Assembly: GCF_040802235.1 (NCBI RefSeq)
Contig: NC_133156.1
Location: 187,929,851 to 187,993,850 of the forward strand
DNA length: 64,000 nucleotides
Source: Manis javanica
Taxonomy: Eukaryota > Chordata > Mammalia > Pholidota > Manidae
Reading direction: 5' to 3'
Shown: one piece after another, positions 1-12,690 of the stretch
How positions within the stretch are numbered: the stretch's first letter is position 1
How the letters are laid out: the number at the start of each line of letters is the position of its first letter
Position numbers and translations under genes: made by a program
The notes under the pieces: model-generated
What the model saw: the letters and a program-made list of their open reading frames with translations, nothing else
What the model was told of the DNA's origin: nothing
The model's database searches: none

Positions 1-2826
1 TGTTTCTTCTGTTGCTCATGCTTTAGATATCATACCTAAGAAACCATTGCCTAATCCAAGGTCACAGAGACCTAAGCTTATATTTTCTTCTATGAGTTAA
101 ACAGCTGTGCACTTAAGTCTTCGATCCATTTTGAGTTAATTTTTGTATATGGTCTGTGGTAGGGAACAAACTTCCTTCTTTTGTGTGTGGATATCCAGTT
201 CTCCCTGCAGCAGTTGCTGAAAAGACTATTGTTTTCCCATTGAATTGTCTTAGTACCTATGTCAAAATCAATTGACCATAAATGCAAGGGTTTATTTATG
301 GACTCTCAATTTGATCTCATTAATCTATATATCCATCTTTATTCCAGTATCAGACTGTCTTGACTATTATAGCTTTGTAGTAAACTTTGAAATTGGAAAG
401 TGTGTCACCTTCATTATTCTTTTTCAAGATTGTATTGGCTATTCTGGGTCCCTTGAATTTCCATCTGAATCTTAGGATCAGTTTGCTAATTTCTGCAAAG
501 AATCCAGCCGGGATTTTGATAAGGATTGTGTTAAATCTTATATCAACTCAAGGATGATTGATCCTTTAACAATATTAAATCTTCTGATCTATAACTATGG
601 GATGTCTTTCCATTTATCAAATGTTCTTTAACTTTGAACAATGTTTTATAGTTTTCAGAGTATAGATTTTGCTCTTCTGTTGTTAAATTTATTCTTAGGT
701 ACAATTTATTCTCATTATTCATGGATTCTGTATTTGGGAATTCTCCTATTCACTAAAATTTGTTTGTAACTCCAAAAGCAATACTCAAAGCACTTTGAAG
801 TCATTCGTGGACATGGACAAAGCAGCAAAAAATTTGAGTTGCCTGACATATACATTCCCAGCTGAAGTCCAGCAGAAACATGTACCTCCTTTTAGCTCTC
901 CACCTATAAACATGTATCCTTTTCATAGTCTATTTAATGCCATGTTTTTCACATTTTTGATATGCTTTGTGTTTTTGATTTTACTGTTGGTCAAGCATAG
1001 TGTTGAAGTGCTGTCTAGTGTTACTCAGCATAAGAAAACTACACATCTTATGAAAAAATATGTGTTAGATAATCTTTTTTCAGGCATGAATTATAGTGCT
1101 GTTGGCTGTGAGTTCAATGTTAATAAATCAAAAATATATATTAAATCAGGTATCTAAACAGAAACGCACATAAAATGAGGGTATGGATTAATCAGTTGAT
1201 CGATATGTGACCAGGAACTTACAGGAACCTAATCCTATTTTTCTCTAGGAGAAATGATATGCTAATTCAGTGTTTATGGCAACTTTATAGAATATAACAA
1301 GAATTGACTATATATATTTTTTGATGTTATGATAGATGGAATTTTTTCTTAATTTCATTTTTAGTTTTCTCATTGCTAAAATATAGAAATATAATTGATT
1401 TGTGTATATTAATCCTCTATCATGCAAGCTTACAGAACTTGTTTATTGCTTCTAAAAGTTTTTTAGTGGATTCTTCAAGATTTTCTATGTATAAGGCTAT
1501 GTTATCTAAAAATGGAGATAGTTTTACTTCTTCCTTTCCAATTTTATTTTACTTTATTTTCTAATTGCCCTGACTACAACCTGCAGTACAATGTTGAATA
1601 CAGCTGGTGAGAGCAGGCATCATTGTCTTGTTCCTGATCTTAGGGGAAAAAAAATTAGTCTTTCACCATTAAATATGTTATCTGTGGATTTTTCATAGAT
1701 GTCATGTATCAGGTTGAAGAAGTTCCATTCTATTCCTCATTTGCTGTGTGTTTTATAATGAAAAGGTGTTCAATGTTGTGGAAGGCCTTTTTGTATCTAT
1801 TGAGATGATAATGTGGATTTTGTCTTTTATTCTACTAATAAGGTGTATTGAATAAATTAATTTCAGGTGGCAAATTGACCTTGGATTCCTGGGATAAATC
1901 CCCCTTGGTCCTAGTATATAATCCTTTGTATATATTACTGAATTTGATTTACTAGTATTTTGTTGAATATTTTTGTACATGTATTCATAAGAAACATTGC
2001 TCTGTTGTTTTCTTTCATGTGATACCTTTGGTTTTCATATCAAGGTAATATTGGCCCCAGAGGATAAATTGAGAGGTATTCCTTCCTATTCTACTTTTTG
2101 GAACACTTTTTGAATAATTTGTAATAAATTCTTCTTTACATGTTTGTTAGAATTAGTCTGGGTGTGGGATTTGGGTGTGTGTGTGTGTGGATAGTTTTTT
2201 GGTTACTAATTTAATCTCTTGTTATCAGTCTATTCCTGTTTCTTACTTTCTTCTTTAGTCAGTTTCAGTTATTTCTGCCTTTCTAGGAATTTGTCCATTT
2301 CATCTAAGTTCTCTAGTTTTTTGGCATATGGTCATAGTACCCCTTTATAATCCTTTTTATTTCTGAAAGATTGGTAGTAATGTCTCATCTTTCAGCTCTA
2401 ATTTTAGTAATTTAAATATTTATTCTTATCAGTCTGGCTAAAGGCTTATCAATTTTTTGATTTTTTGAAAGAACCAACTTTACATTTTGTTGATTTTCTT
2501 CTGTTGTTTTTCTATTCACTATTTCATCAACTTCCGCTCTAATCTTTGTTATTTCCTTCTTTCTTTTTGCTTTGGTTTAGTTCTCTCTTCTTGTTCCAGT
2601 ATCTTAAGGTAGAGGGTTAAGTTATTGATTTGAGACCTCTCTTCTTTTTCAGGATAGGCTATTTATAGCTATAAATTTCCCTTGAAGCACTGCTTTAGCT
2701 GAATTATATACATCTTGGTGTATATAAGATCCATTTTCATTCTTCCCAAATATTTTCTGATTTTGTTTCTGATTTCTTCTTTGACCAGTTGGTTATTTAG
2801 GAATATATTTTTAACTTTCCACATAT
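1..2826 (-). mobile_element. Old L1 (LINE-1) ORF2 fragment, antisense
   Basis: The reverse complement reads as degraded L1 ORF2. At 90-287 the minus frame contains the conserved stretch ending [10 protein letters not shown] that lies toward the ORF2 C-terminal half, and the sequence then runs toward the ORF2 N-terminal half as plus coordinates increase. Stops and frameshifts are frequent, so nothing is translatable. The copy is interrupted by a pogo/Tigger relic at about 711-1316 and abuts the poly-T end of a younger L1 near 2827. Its left end lies outside the window. Confidence 0.85.
711..1316 (+). mobile_element. Pogo/Tigger DNA-transposon relic nested in L1
   Basis: L1 sequence stops near 710 and resumes near 1317. 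The intervening DNA carries an open frame (795-1157) whose last 35 residues, including SGMNYSAVGCEFNV, look like the N-terminal helix-turn-helix of a Tigger/pogo transposase. The 3' part (about 1220-1310) resembles the non-coding 3' end of this group. No DDE catalytic domain is present, so it is an internally deleted, non-autonomous relic. A TA target-site duplication is plausible but cannot be proven because both borders are AT-rich. Confidence 0.65.
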
Positions 2827-4562
2827 TTTTTTTATTTTGGTATCATAATCTACAATTACTTGAATAACATTATGGTTACTAGGTTACAAGGCTCCCCCTT
2901 TTATCAACTCCGCACCACATACCTCATTACAGTCACTATCCATCAGCATAGTAAGATGCTATAGAATCATTACTTGTCTTAGCTGTATATACTGCCTTTC
3001 CCGTGTCCCCCACCCTACCCCACCCCCATTACATTATACAAGCTAATTGTAATGCCCCTTTTTCCTCCTTATCCCTCCCTTCTCACCCAAACTCCCCAGT
3101 CCCTTTCCCTTTGGAACTGTTGATCTGTTCTTGGGTTCTGTGAACCTGCTGTTGTTTTGCTACTTCAGTTTTTGCTTTGTTCTTATGCTCCACAGATGAG
3201 TGAAATCATCTGATACTTGTCTTTCTCTGCCTGGCTTATTTCACTGAGCATAATACCCTCTGGCTCCATTCATTTTGTTGCAAATGGTAGGATTTGTTTT
3301 CTTCTTATGGCTGAATAATATTCCATTGTGTATATGTACCACCTCTTCTTTATCCATTCATCTACTGATGGACACTTAGGTTGCTTCCATTTCTTGGCTA
3401 TTGTAAATAGTGCTGCAATAAACATAAGGGTGCATATGTCTTTTTCAAACTGGGCTCCTGCATTCTTAGGGTAAATTCCTAGGAGTGGAATTCCTGGGTC
3501 AAGTGGTATTTCTATTTTTAGTTTTTTGAGGAACCTCCATACTGCTTTCCACAGTGGTTGAACTAGTTTACATTCCCACCAGCAGTGTAGGAGGGTTCCC
3601 CTTTCTTCCCATCCTTGCCAACATTTGTTATTGTTTGTCTTTTGGATGGTGGCCATCTTAACTGGTGTGAGGTGATACCTCATTGTGGTTTTAATTTGCA
3701 TTTCTCTGATGATTAGCGATGTGGAGCATCTTTTCATGCGTCTGTTGGCCATCTGAATTTCTTCTTTGGAGAACTGTCTGTTCAGCTCCTCTGCCCATTT
3801 TTTAATTGGATAATTTGCTTTTTGTTTGTTGAGGTGCATGAGCTCTTTATATAATTTGGATGTCAACCCCTTATTGGATATGTCATTTATGAATATATTC
3901 TCCCATAGTGTAGGATGCCTTTTTGTTCTACTGATGGTGTCCTTTGCTATACAGAAGCTTTTTAGTTTGATATAGTCCCACTTGTTCATTTTTGCTTTTG
4001 TTTCCCTTGCCCATGGAGATATGTTCATGAAGAAGGTGCTCGTGTTTATGTCTAAGAGATTTTTGCCTGTTTTTTTCTAAGAGTTTTATGGTTTCATGAC
4101 TTACATTCAGGTTTTTGATCCATTTTGAGTTTACTTTTGTGTATGGAGTTAGACAGTAATCCAATTTCATTCTCTGACATGTAGCTGTCCAGTTTTGCCA
4201 ACACCAACTGTTGAAGAGGCTGTCATTTCCCCATTGTATATCCATGGCTCCTTTACTGGATATTAATTGACCATATATGCTTGGGTTAATATCTGGACTC
4301 TCTATTCTGTTCCACTGGTCTATGGGTCTGTTCTTGTGCGAGTACCAAACTGTCTTGATTACTGTGGCTTTGTAGTAGAGCTTGAAGTTGGGGAGTGAGA
4401 TCCCCCCTGCTTTATTCTTCCTTCTCAGGATTGCTTTGGCTATTCGGGGTCTTTTGTGGTTCCATATGAATTTTAGAACTATTTGTTCCAGTTCATTGAA
4501 AAATGCTGTTGGTATTTTTATAGGGATTGCATTGAATCTGTCGATTGCTTTAGGCAGGATGG
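2827..4562 (-). mobile_element. Younger L1, 5'-truncated, 3' part of ORF2 plus 3' UTR
   Basis: Minus strand. A degenerate poly-A lies at about 2827-2836, a 3' UTR follows to about 3270, and the ORF2 C-terminus covers 3270-4562. The minus frame 3270-4028 is open for 252 residues and includes the HCWWEC cysteine motif and the region ending FATK typical of the L1 ORF2 C-terminal domain. A second frame (3928-4245) overlaps it through a frameshift. The 3' UTR is shared with the short L1 at 25535-25690, so both belong to one subfamily. The 5' truncation point is near 4562. I found no clear target-site duplication. Not a functional gene. Confidence 0.88.
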
Positions 4563-4574
4563 AATATTCTATAT

Positions 4575-4705
4575 TTAATCTGAGTGATGGTTATATTTGT
4601 AATGTAATGGGTTTACACATTTCTAAAATTTTATCTAACTGTGCAGTTAATATCTGTGCTTTTATGACATGTATGTTACACTTCACTGAGAAAGTGAGAA
4701 CAAAA
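4575..4705 (+). mobile_element. L1M-type 3' end fragment
   Basis: The run from the GTGATGGTTATATTTG block to the ACACTTCACTGAG block follows the usual 3' terminal sequence of ancient L1M elements in sense orientation. It is short and diverged. Confidence 0.5.
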
Positions 4706-5089
4706 TTTGTGGAGAAACTTTTGTTCTCCCAACTACTTATGCATTGCATTTTCATTATTTGATAACATGAGCCGAGGATTATTTATAAGGAGTGCTTTTG
4801 TTGTGAGGACATTCTGAGCCAAAACCCCCTGGCAGAGACACCTTGAAAAGTGAAAATGTTATGTTTGAGTAAAAACATCCCTCTTCCTTTGCTGTCTGTG
4901 TCTACAGTTGCTTCTGAAATTTCTACTCAGCAGGCAGCTCAACTTCCAGGTCTTCTACCAGAATTTACCAGCAGGGGTCAGCCCTGTGCAAAACCCACAA
5001 CAGGGAGGTTTCTGAGAGTTTGAACTTTCATCTTTGTTCCATGAGCACATCCTGGCCTTTTAGCTTTCTCACTTCACACTTCCAGCTAC
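4706..5089. other. No gene or clear repeat recognised
   Basis: Moderately AT-rich sequence between an L1M tail and an L2. No long conserved-looking frame, no CpG enrichment and no RNA gene signature were seen. Confidence 0.4.
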
Positions 5090-5745
5090 ACTTTCCTCTA
5101 CTCTGTCACCACCAGTCACTCCCATGATCATAACATGGACCAGAAACCTAACTGCCTTTCTCACTCATTCAGATGCACTGTCTTATCCTTCCACTTCCTC
5201 AGGGAATCCTCCAGCAGTGCTCCTTATGGTATCAAATCCTGCCGTCCAATGACCTGGCAGTCCCCTCTTCCCTTGACCAACCCCTTATCTAGTCCTGCCT
5301 GTGTGCGTCATCAGTGTAAGCACTTTTGCAAACACCTTCAACTCTTTGGCCATGCTGGACCACAGGGTTTAAGCCCTTAATGATGTTCCATTGCACTTGG
5401 GATAAAATACAAAACCCAGTACAGGGCCCACAAGCCTTGGGCTGCTACCTCTCCCAACTTGACTCATGTACCTCAGTCCCTCAACCCATGCTTTCAGTTT
5501 CTCCTTCCACCAATATGAAAGCCCATTCTCATATTCTCTTGCCTGACAAAGTGTTTATTTCTTTCAAGACACAATTTAATAGTATACCTACATTTGTGTA
5601 CTTGCTTGTTTAATGTTTGACTTGAGACTGTTCAGTCAGCAAAGATAGTGACTGTATCTGGTTTACTTGTCTTTTATACAGATAGTGCCAAGCACTGAGT
5701 CTACAGTAGATGCTTAATAAGCATTTGTTGAATTGGAATATCAAT
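5090..5745 (+). mobile_element. L2 LINE, 3' portion
   Basis: Pyrimidine-rich sense L2 sequence containing the block that specifies aligning and counting on codons such as CAAACACCTTCA, followed by the recognisable L2 3' end (about 5625-5745) ending in the AAGCATTTGTTGAATT motif. Two open frames (5135-5380 and 5326-5613) are remnants of L2 coding sequence and not genes. Confidence 0.75.
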
Positions 5746-5854
5746 CTAGACCTCGACCCCACAAAGATAGGGTACAGATGTGGACCTTCTGTTGCTTTAG
5801 AAAAAAAATAGCACTTTGTATATTTGTCCTTTCCAAGCACTTTCATACCATTAT

Positions 5855-5990
5855 CATAATAATTGCATAAGATAGGTTAGTGTTAAAATACCCATTAGAT
5901 AGACGAAGAAAATGAGGCAAAAAGAGAGTTAACTAAAATGTCAGAGTAAAGACTAAAGCCCAAATCCCTAACCTACCCATCTGTGCATGC
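5855..5990 (-). repeat. MIR SINE, antisense
   Basis: Antisense MIR signature: a diverged form of the block normally reading attttacagatgaggaaac, here at about 5890-5925, followed by the degenerated region that would be the MIR 5' half. Confidence 0.6.
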
Positions 5991-6044
5991 TAACTAGTGT
6001 ATGTAAATGTTCTGTCTCTTAATAAAACTTGCAGTTGGAAAGGA

Positions 6045-6300
6045 TCACTTAATAGTTGAATGCTCAGGCTCTAGGGATAGACTGTTAAGGTTCCAAACCC
6101 AGATCCAATACTTAACTCACTGTGTGACTTTGGGGAAGTTACTTAACTCTCCTGAGCTTCGGTTTCTCCATCTCTCAAGTGGAAATAACAATACCTATCT
6201 GAGGAGGTTGTAGTGAGCGTTCGAAGATATACATATCTTTATACATATAAAATACGTACACAGACAATGCTGAGCATGGTACATGGGAAGCACTCAGAGT
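6045..6300 (+). repeat. MIR SINE, sense
   Basis: Near full-length MIR: gctctagggatagactg at the 5' side, the core with CACTGTGTGACTTTGGG and CTTAACTCTCCTGAGC, then the 3' half with GGAAATAACAATACCTA. Frame 6007-6213 is a by-product of this SINE. Confidence 0.85.
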
Positions 6301-7792
6301 TATTACTTACAGAAGTCTTTTGAGAATAATAATTATGTTTCATATTTCTCAGTAATGCTAACATTTAGCACAGTGACTTTCACAGTGAGGTTTAATAAAA
6401 CATTTGACATGACCTCTGGCAACACTGGGATTTCTATTTTCTTGAATTTATTCTTCTCTGGGAATACTGTTGCCTTTGTGGAATGAAAAGGAATGTAATA
6501 TGTCCCCATGGTGTGACCACTCCCACGTGTGTGCCCTTTAAGACCTGATAATTAGGAGCAGACTTCGAGATGCCTGTTCTCTTTTAGTTCACTCATTTAA
6601 GAGTCCATTTTCCCGTCCTTTTTTGGAAGAGTGTAACTGAGATAACTTGTGTCCTCAAACCCCCTTTATTCTGGAATGGGTTATATGCTATAGCCATGGA
6701 AGTTACTGTGAACTGGCCTAATCAGTCACTGAGCTAATGGGGTCATCTACACCCGCATAGGATAGGAAAGAAAATTACAGAGTAGGATGCCAAGTAGGTA
6801 GGTCAGTTTTCTTTATGATGGTATTCTAAAGAAGTTAATTAGAGTGGAAAAATCACACATCATTTGAAAAATTGCTTTATGCAGGATAAAGTGGTAATGC
6901 AAAATAAACCTATGAGAGAGAAATAAAGGCCATGCATGCATTTTATTTAATGTGGTTGGCCTTTTAAAATCTGTTATGTTGTAATATTTTGTCTCCTGCA
7001 CTTATTAATATGAATATATAGGAATAATGTTCCATAGTGAAACTGGTGAAATTTAAATGGAGATTTCCTTGGAAAACTAACACAAATGATTAACGGATTG
7101 CAATCTGTTGGAACAGACTAAAATGTTTTAACTATGTGCCTCTTCCACTCTTTGTCATCATTCACTAACATTTTCACATGGCTACCCAAGGTTCTGAATC
7201 TTCATTAAAAATTTGTTAAAAGTTCAGTAAAACCACTTATCTATTTTGTTTCCTTTACAGAATTTAGTAAACTATTAACAGCATGGAACAGAATGGTCTC
7301 CATCTTAATTTCAAGGATCCAATGTAATTAGGTCCAGCCTTCTTGGGCTCCCTTTTACCTTGGTGCATTTTTTTTTTTAGAAATAGTGAATTGGTTCTCT
7401 AGCATTCTCCAAAGATAACCAATGAGAATTTTTAAAAATATAATTTTTTATATTTACACATGTGCTTTAATTCATTACAACTCATTCCTATTGATGCTTA
7501 AATTGTCCCATTTTTGCCCAGTAGGAACATCTTCAAGTTTGCTTCTGAGATATTTGACATGAACCTATTAATCTTGGTAACTTCTTTGCTTTCTGGTTGG
7601 CTAAGATGGTTGAGGGCTCATTATGTATATTTTCTACATCAGATCTGAAATTACCCATTTCATCAGGAAGTGTGGTTCCTTTTAGAAGGAAACTATTTAG
7701 AAATTACAATCTAATTGTTAAAGGTATTCATTGTTTCTGAGTCATTGTAGGATTTTTCAGAAAGCTACTTTTAACAAAAATTCTGATTGACC
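6301..7792. other. Intergenic DNA, no gene recognised
   Basis: AT-rich sequence with several homopolymer runs, such as the T run near 7368. I could assign neither a gene nor a repeat family. It is one of the longer apparently single-copy stretches in the window, so cross-species alignment would be informative here. Confidence 0.4.
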
Positions 7793-8395
7793 TGTTATAC
7801 TAGCTAGATAGCCAGACATGAGCAGGCAGGGGGTTGGGGACTTTGGTCGGTGTTTACATTCAGCTAGATGCTTGTTTGTGTTCTAAACATTCCATGTAAA
7901 CTGTTCTCCAGGATGTGGGGAGGGAGGGTATAGATACCAGACCTGCCAAAAATGGCTGGTTCCAGCATGGAGGAGAAGCTGATCCTGACTTCACCTCAAA
8001 GTATATTAATAGGTTCATTAGAGTACTAAAAATCACACCCCTTGGTGCCATGACAGTTCTGAGACAGAGCATCTAAGGACAAAAAGAGGGCATCATCCTA
8101 TTTCCCAGAAATCCCCTCCCTATTCCAGGAAAATACCACCTATTCTGATGAATATTCCACCCACTGCTTAAACTCCAGGTATAAGACCACCCAACCCAGG
8201 CCTCATTGTTCCACTCATTTCTGGAGTATGACCACATTGCCTCCTTGAGTGTGTGCTGTGCTTTATTAAACTACTCTTTGCTTGTACCTTCTCAACCTGC
8301 TTGTGAATTCTTTCTTGATCAGAGTCAAGAACCCTCTCCCAGGTTGATGTCTTACCTAGCACACAGGGAGGTCTCCCCAGATTGGACTGCCCAAC
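7793..8395 (+). mobile_element. Solo LTR of a class I-like ERV (ends approximate)
   Basis: The sequence begins TGTTATACTAGC. It contains a U3-like block (CATGAGCAGG through CACCCCTTGGTGCCATGACAG), an ATTAAA polyadenylation motif near 8264, and a U5-like block (TTGCTTGTACCTTCTCAACC to GATGTCTTACCTAGCACA). No matching target duplication could be established, so the right end may be anywhere from about 8360 to 8400. Confidence 0.55.
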
Positions 8396-10794
8396 AACAG
8401 ATCCATTTGATGTATGTCTTATCTCATTCTACCATCTCACTTTAGAATGTCTTGCTTTCCCCAAGTTCCTTGTGACTCCTCTTACGGTCTTGAACACTCA
8501 TCTTCCTACCTGGCTCTTTCTCAACTGAATAAAATGTTTTAATTGTTGGAAATCAATATATCTTGAGCATATATGATTTCTTCAAGGAGACTGAATGGCA
8601 TAATTCAAGGGGTAGACATTAGAATAAGATTGCCTGAATTTTAATCTGTAATGTGGAAAATTAACTTGATGCAATGGTGGCTGCTCAGCATCCTACCAGG
8701 CAAGCCACCCTAGGCTAGGTTATGGTGCAGAAAGGCTCTCAGATCAAATAAAGATGTTGGAATTACAGTTTGTTGAATTTCCTAAAAACACAGCTAGAAG
8801 CAAAAGGGTAAGCAATGGGGTAGGATGAGACCTTTAAGATGGGTCCAAGCTGGGTAGAGGACTACACTACCTGAATCCTGTGTTATGCAATATTCGGATG
8901 GATGTTGTCTCTCTCTCTCTTTCTCTCTCTGCCACATTAGGCTTCCCGGCTGATGATGTGCTTATGAAGAAAAAAGCCAAGACTGAACAAGGGTGCTTAG
9001 CAGAAAGTTGTCTGAAGCAAACACACTCTTATTTTTTTTGGAGAGAAGCAAGGACAAGTATTTCTGACCTTGCTGCAGCATGCGCATTAGCCTGCTGAGT
9101 AGCTGTGGATTTTAGCTGCATCTCCTGTATTGAGCACATGTGGAGCCAGAGTGAGATCGTAATGGGGTGCCTAATTTTGAAGATATTATAAATATATTGT
9201 GGTTATGTTTAGAAAAAAATTTTAAAGAGACACAGGTTTGAAACAAAGCAGGAGAGTTTGATATGAGCACTTGGGTTTAGTAGACCAGCTGCCTTATATT
9301 TCTGTTTCTTGGTTGTACATCCTCTCTGCAACTCAGAAGGTCATATACAAGGTAACCTCTTCAGAATTAGGCTCTTTGGGATTTTCGTAGTGCTCCATGG
9401 GGCTGAGGGGGGTTGGAGGGAGATAAGGAGTGGGAATTAGGGGTACAGGGTTGTGGGAGACGCAACCATGTTCACCACCACAGTTTAATGGTTTCATGGA
9501 CGAATATGCTCTGCAAAGTCAGAGTTGAATCAGCTTAAACTGGAGTCTTAATTACAGGACAAGTATATGGCACCAAGGACAAGCTTATTAAAGATATAAC
9601 TATGATTACCAATAAGCTACATCCAATTTAAAAAGAAAGCATTATTTTTAATAAACATTGCTCCTTTTGAAAATCCCAATGTGTCCAGGCAAGATGATTT
9701 AGGCTAATGAGATTATTTGTAGGAAATTTAAAATATGAAACCTCTAATAACATATATGATGTGCAAATTTGGGAATAAGAAAAATTTACCCCTTTTATTT
9801 GTAAGATAATTAATAAAATATAATTAAGAAACATTTGAAAATATCCAAAAAGTTACCACCTTAATACAATTTTTAAAAATTTTGTGTTGCTTTTTACTTA
9901 TTTAGATAATTCTTAAAGAAGTATCATAATATTTTTCTACTTTATGTTCTGCCTTTTCGTGTTTTTAAGTTTTTGCAATTATCATTTTAATACCTTGTAT
10001 TTTACCCAGTCGATAACTTACTAAGCTATTCTAATGTTGATACTTAGGTCATTTTCACTTTTTAAAATATAACATAGTCAGTGCTATAAAGAACAGCTGT
10101 ATAAGATTTGTTTTTGCTTTGCTTAAATATTTTCTTCAGGGTAGATTTGGTGTATGTTTAATCTCATTTTACTTTTGCTTTACATAGTCTTACTGTTTCC
10201 AAAAGGAGTGTATCATGCACATCTCTGACATGATAATCAAGTTATGTAACAATCCCTTTATGTCCAATTGCCTACCTAAACTCCTTTAAAACACCATTCA
10301 TATTTACATACCTGAAAATTAACCCTTGAAAAGCAGAATATAAGGAACAAGGAACTTTCATTTGAAAAATAACCTTGAAAAGTAGAATATAATAGTAACA
10401 AGGAACTGTCATTCTTCTCCTTTGTCCAAAGTGTTAAAATATACCTTTAGAATGTGATTAACTGATGACATGATTAATTGTAAACTTTCTTCTTTCTTTG
10501 AATCTCTTGCTAGAAAAATTATTAAAAATCACTGACATAGTCACCATGTAGGCAGTATGAAAGAAAAATGAAATAATTTACACAAAGTGGATATTGTCCC
10601 AGTTTTGTAAACTATATCTTTTCTTTACAAATAAAGGCATTCATTTGGGGAGAAGGTAGTTACCAAATCACTTTAAACAGCTCACCCTTCATATTGCAAA
10701 AATGTTAGAATTCCTTCTCTCCAAATAAGCAGTTTTGTATCCCAGTTGATTTAATTCATCTCTCCACCATTTGGGGTTGTGTAAAGAAATTTCA
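8396..10794. other. Intergenic DNA, AT-rich, no gene recognised
   Basis: Contains a short CT microsatellite at 8906-8931 and a small stretch near 9170-9240 resembling the 3' UTR of an old L1M. Elsewhere, notably 9600-10650, the sequence is AT-rich with poly-A/T runs. Two near-copies of a 20-bp phrase (10328-10347 and 10376-10395, AAAAGCAGAATATAAGGAAC-like) form a short imperfect tandem duplication. No coding signal. Confidence 0.4.
8906..8931 (+). repeat. CT-rich microsatellite
   Basis: A run of CT dinucleotides with one TTCT interruption. Confidence 0.85.
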
Positions 10795-11365
10795 TTATAT
10801 ATAAGAAATACTTTATAATACTTTTGAGGTGCAATTGTCACATAATAAAATGCATAGATATGAGGTATATATTTTGAACAGCTTTGACAAATACATAAGC
10901 TTGCATAAAACACACCCTAAAACTCCAGAAAGCAATGTATGCCTCCTTCTAGTCAAGTCTCTCCTTTTCTCCTCATCCCCCAGAAACAATCAGTTCTGAT
11001 TTCTTTTACCATGGATTCTTTTCTGTTCTACAACTTTATGTAAATGGAATCATTCAGCAGATACTCTTATGTTTGCCTTTTTTTGGCTCAGCATCTTTTT
11101 GAAGTTCATTTATATTGTGGCATGTTATCAGTAGTTCATTCCTTTTTTTTTTTTTTTGCTGAGTGGCATTTAACTTTATCAATATATTGTATTTTGTTTA
11201 TCCATTCTCCTCTTAAGAGACGTTTAGGTTGCTTCCAGTGTTGATGACTGTGAGTAAAGCTGCTGTGAACATTCATATACAACTCATTTTGTAGACATAT
11301 GTTTTTATTTCTTTGAGTAAATTCCTAGAAGTAAAATAGTGGGTCATGGGATGGATGAATGCTAA
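10795..11365 (-). mobile_element. L1M 3' UTR and ORF2 tail, antisense
   Basis: Antisense L1M landmarks in order: the TGCAATTGTCACATAATAAA block, the AGAAACAATCAGTTCTGATT block, a T run at about 11143-11158, GTTTATCCATTCTCCTC, then GTGAACATTCATATACAACT. The copy ends near 11365, where sense-strand L1 begins. Confidence 0.7.
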
Positions 11366-11384
11366 TTTTATGAGGAAATGATAC

Positions 11385-12690
11385 ATTCTGAAAATAAATA
11401 AGAAAAAGATAATCATATAGAAGAATGGGGAAAGACTTGAACAGATTTTAAAAAAGAAGAGATCCAGATGGTCAATAAATATGTGAAAAGATATTCAATT
11501 TTATCAGTTATCAAGGGAAAGCAATTTAAAATTACAATATGATACTCTGCCAAATTATAGTGCAATATGTTATACATTCACAAGTGACTAAGTTAAAAAG
11601 ATAAAAAATGCCAAGTATTAGGGAGGAGATGGGACAACTAGAAAGAAGTCATATACTACTACTGGCGTTAAGTGATCAGATATACAAAGGTGTTTTCTTT
11701 ATGATTTTTATTTACATTAAGTACAAAAATCAGTCAAAATTAACCTATGAATTTGGAGTCGGCATAGAAATGATCCCTCTGTGGGAGGGTGATAGTGACT
11801 AAAAGGGAATATGAGGAAGCTTTTGGGATCACAGTAATGCACTATTTCTGGTTCTGGGTGCTGTGACATAGTTGTGTTTAGTTCATGAAAATTCACCAAG
11901 CTCTACACTTATGATACATGTATTTTTGGGGTATGTGTAGTATACTTCAATAAAAAGTTTAAAAAATAGACTGTAATCAATATCACTACATACCCACCAG
12001 AATGGCTAAAATTAAAGACAGAAAATACTGTATTGGTGAAGATATACAACAACAAGAATATTCATGCAGTCCCTTTGGAAAACTGTTTGGCAGTAACTAC
12101 TAATACTAAAACTATTTGTGTATATAATATATACATATATATATATGTAGTTTTATGTATATTACCCAGCAATTTCATTTCTAGTTACATATACCAAATA
12201 GAAATATATATGTATATGGTTTAAGAATGTTTATAGCTCAGTACCCATGATAATCAAAAGCTAGAAACTGCCCAAATACCCATCAATAGTAGAATGGATC
12301 AATAACTTATAGTATCTACATATGACAGGTGCTACATGTCAATGAGAATGAATAAACTACAGCTGCATACAACAACACAGATGAATTTCACAAACTTAAA
12401 GTTAAGAACCCAGACATCAAAACATAGGATTCCATTTATATAAATTTTAAAAATTGCCAAAATGTATCTATGATGTCAGAAGGAAGGATATAACTAATAT
12501 AAGAGACTTTGTGACTGATACCAGTGAGAAGAAGGCTTTTGGGTTGTGATAATGTGCTGTTTTATGATCTATGAGCATTACGTAAAAGTGTGAACTTTGT
12601 GGAAATTCATTAGGCTGCTACTGATTATCTGTGCTGTACAGTTTTCTGTACATATATTATATTTCAATAAAAATTTACTTAAAAAATGCT
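11385..12690 (+). mobile_element. L1 3' part in sense orientation
   Basis: Diverged L1 ORF2 C-terminal coding sequence starts at about 11430 with the GACTTGAACAGATTTT block and runs into an L1M 3' UTR that ends with TTTCAATAAAAATTTAC near 12678. A TATA-rich patch at 12120-12145 and several stops show decay. The next L1 begins immediately downstream. Confidence 0.75.

Noticed and set aside
3270..4028. 252-residue open frame on the minus strand
   Set aside because: It is the C-terminal part of L1 ORF2 in a 5'-truncated copy, without endonuclease or reverse transcriptase, so it is not a gene.
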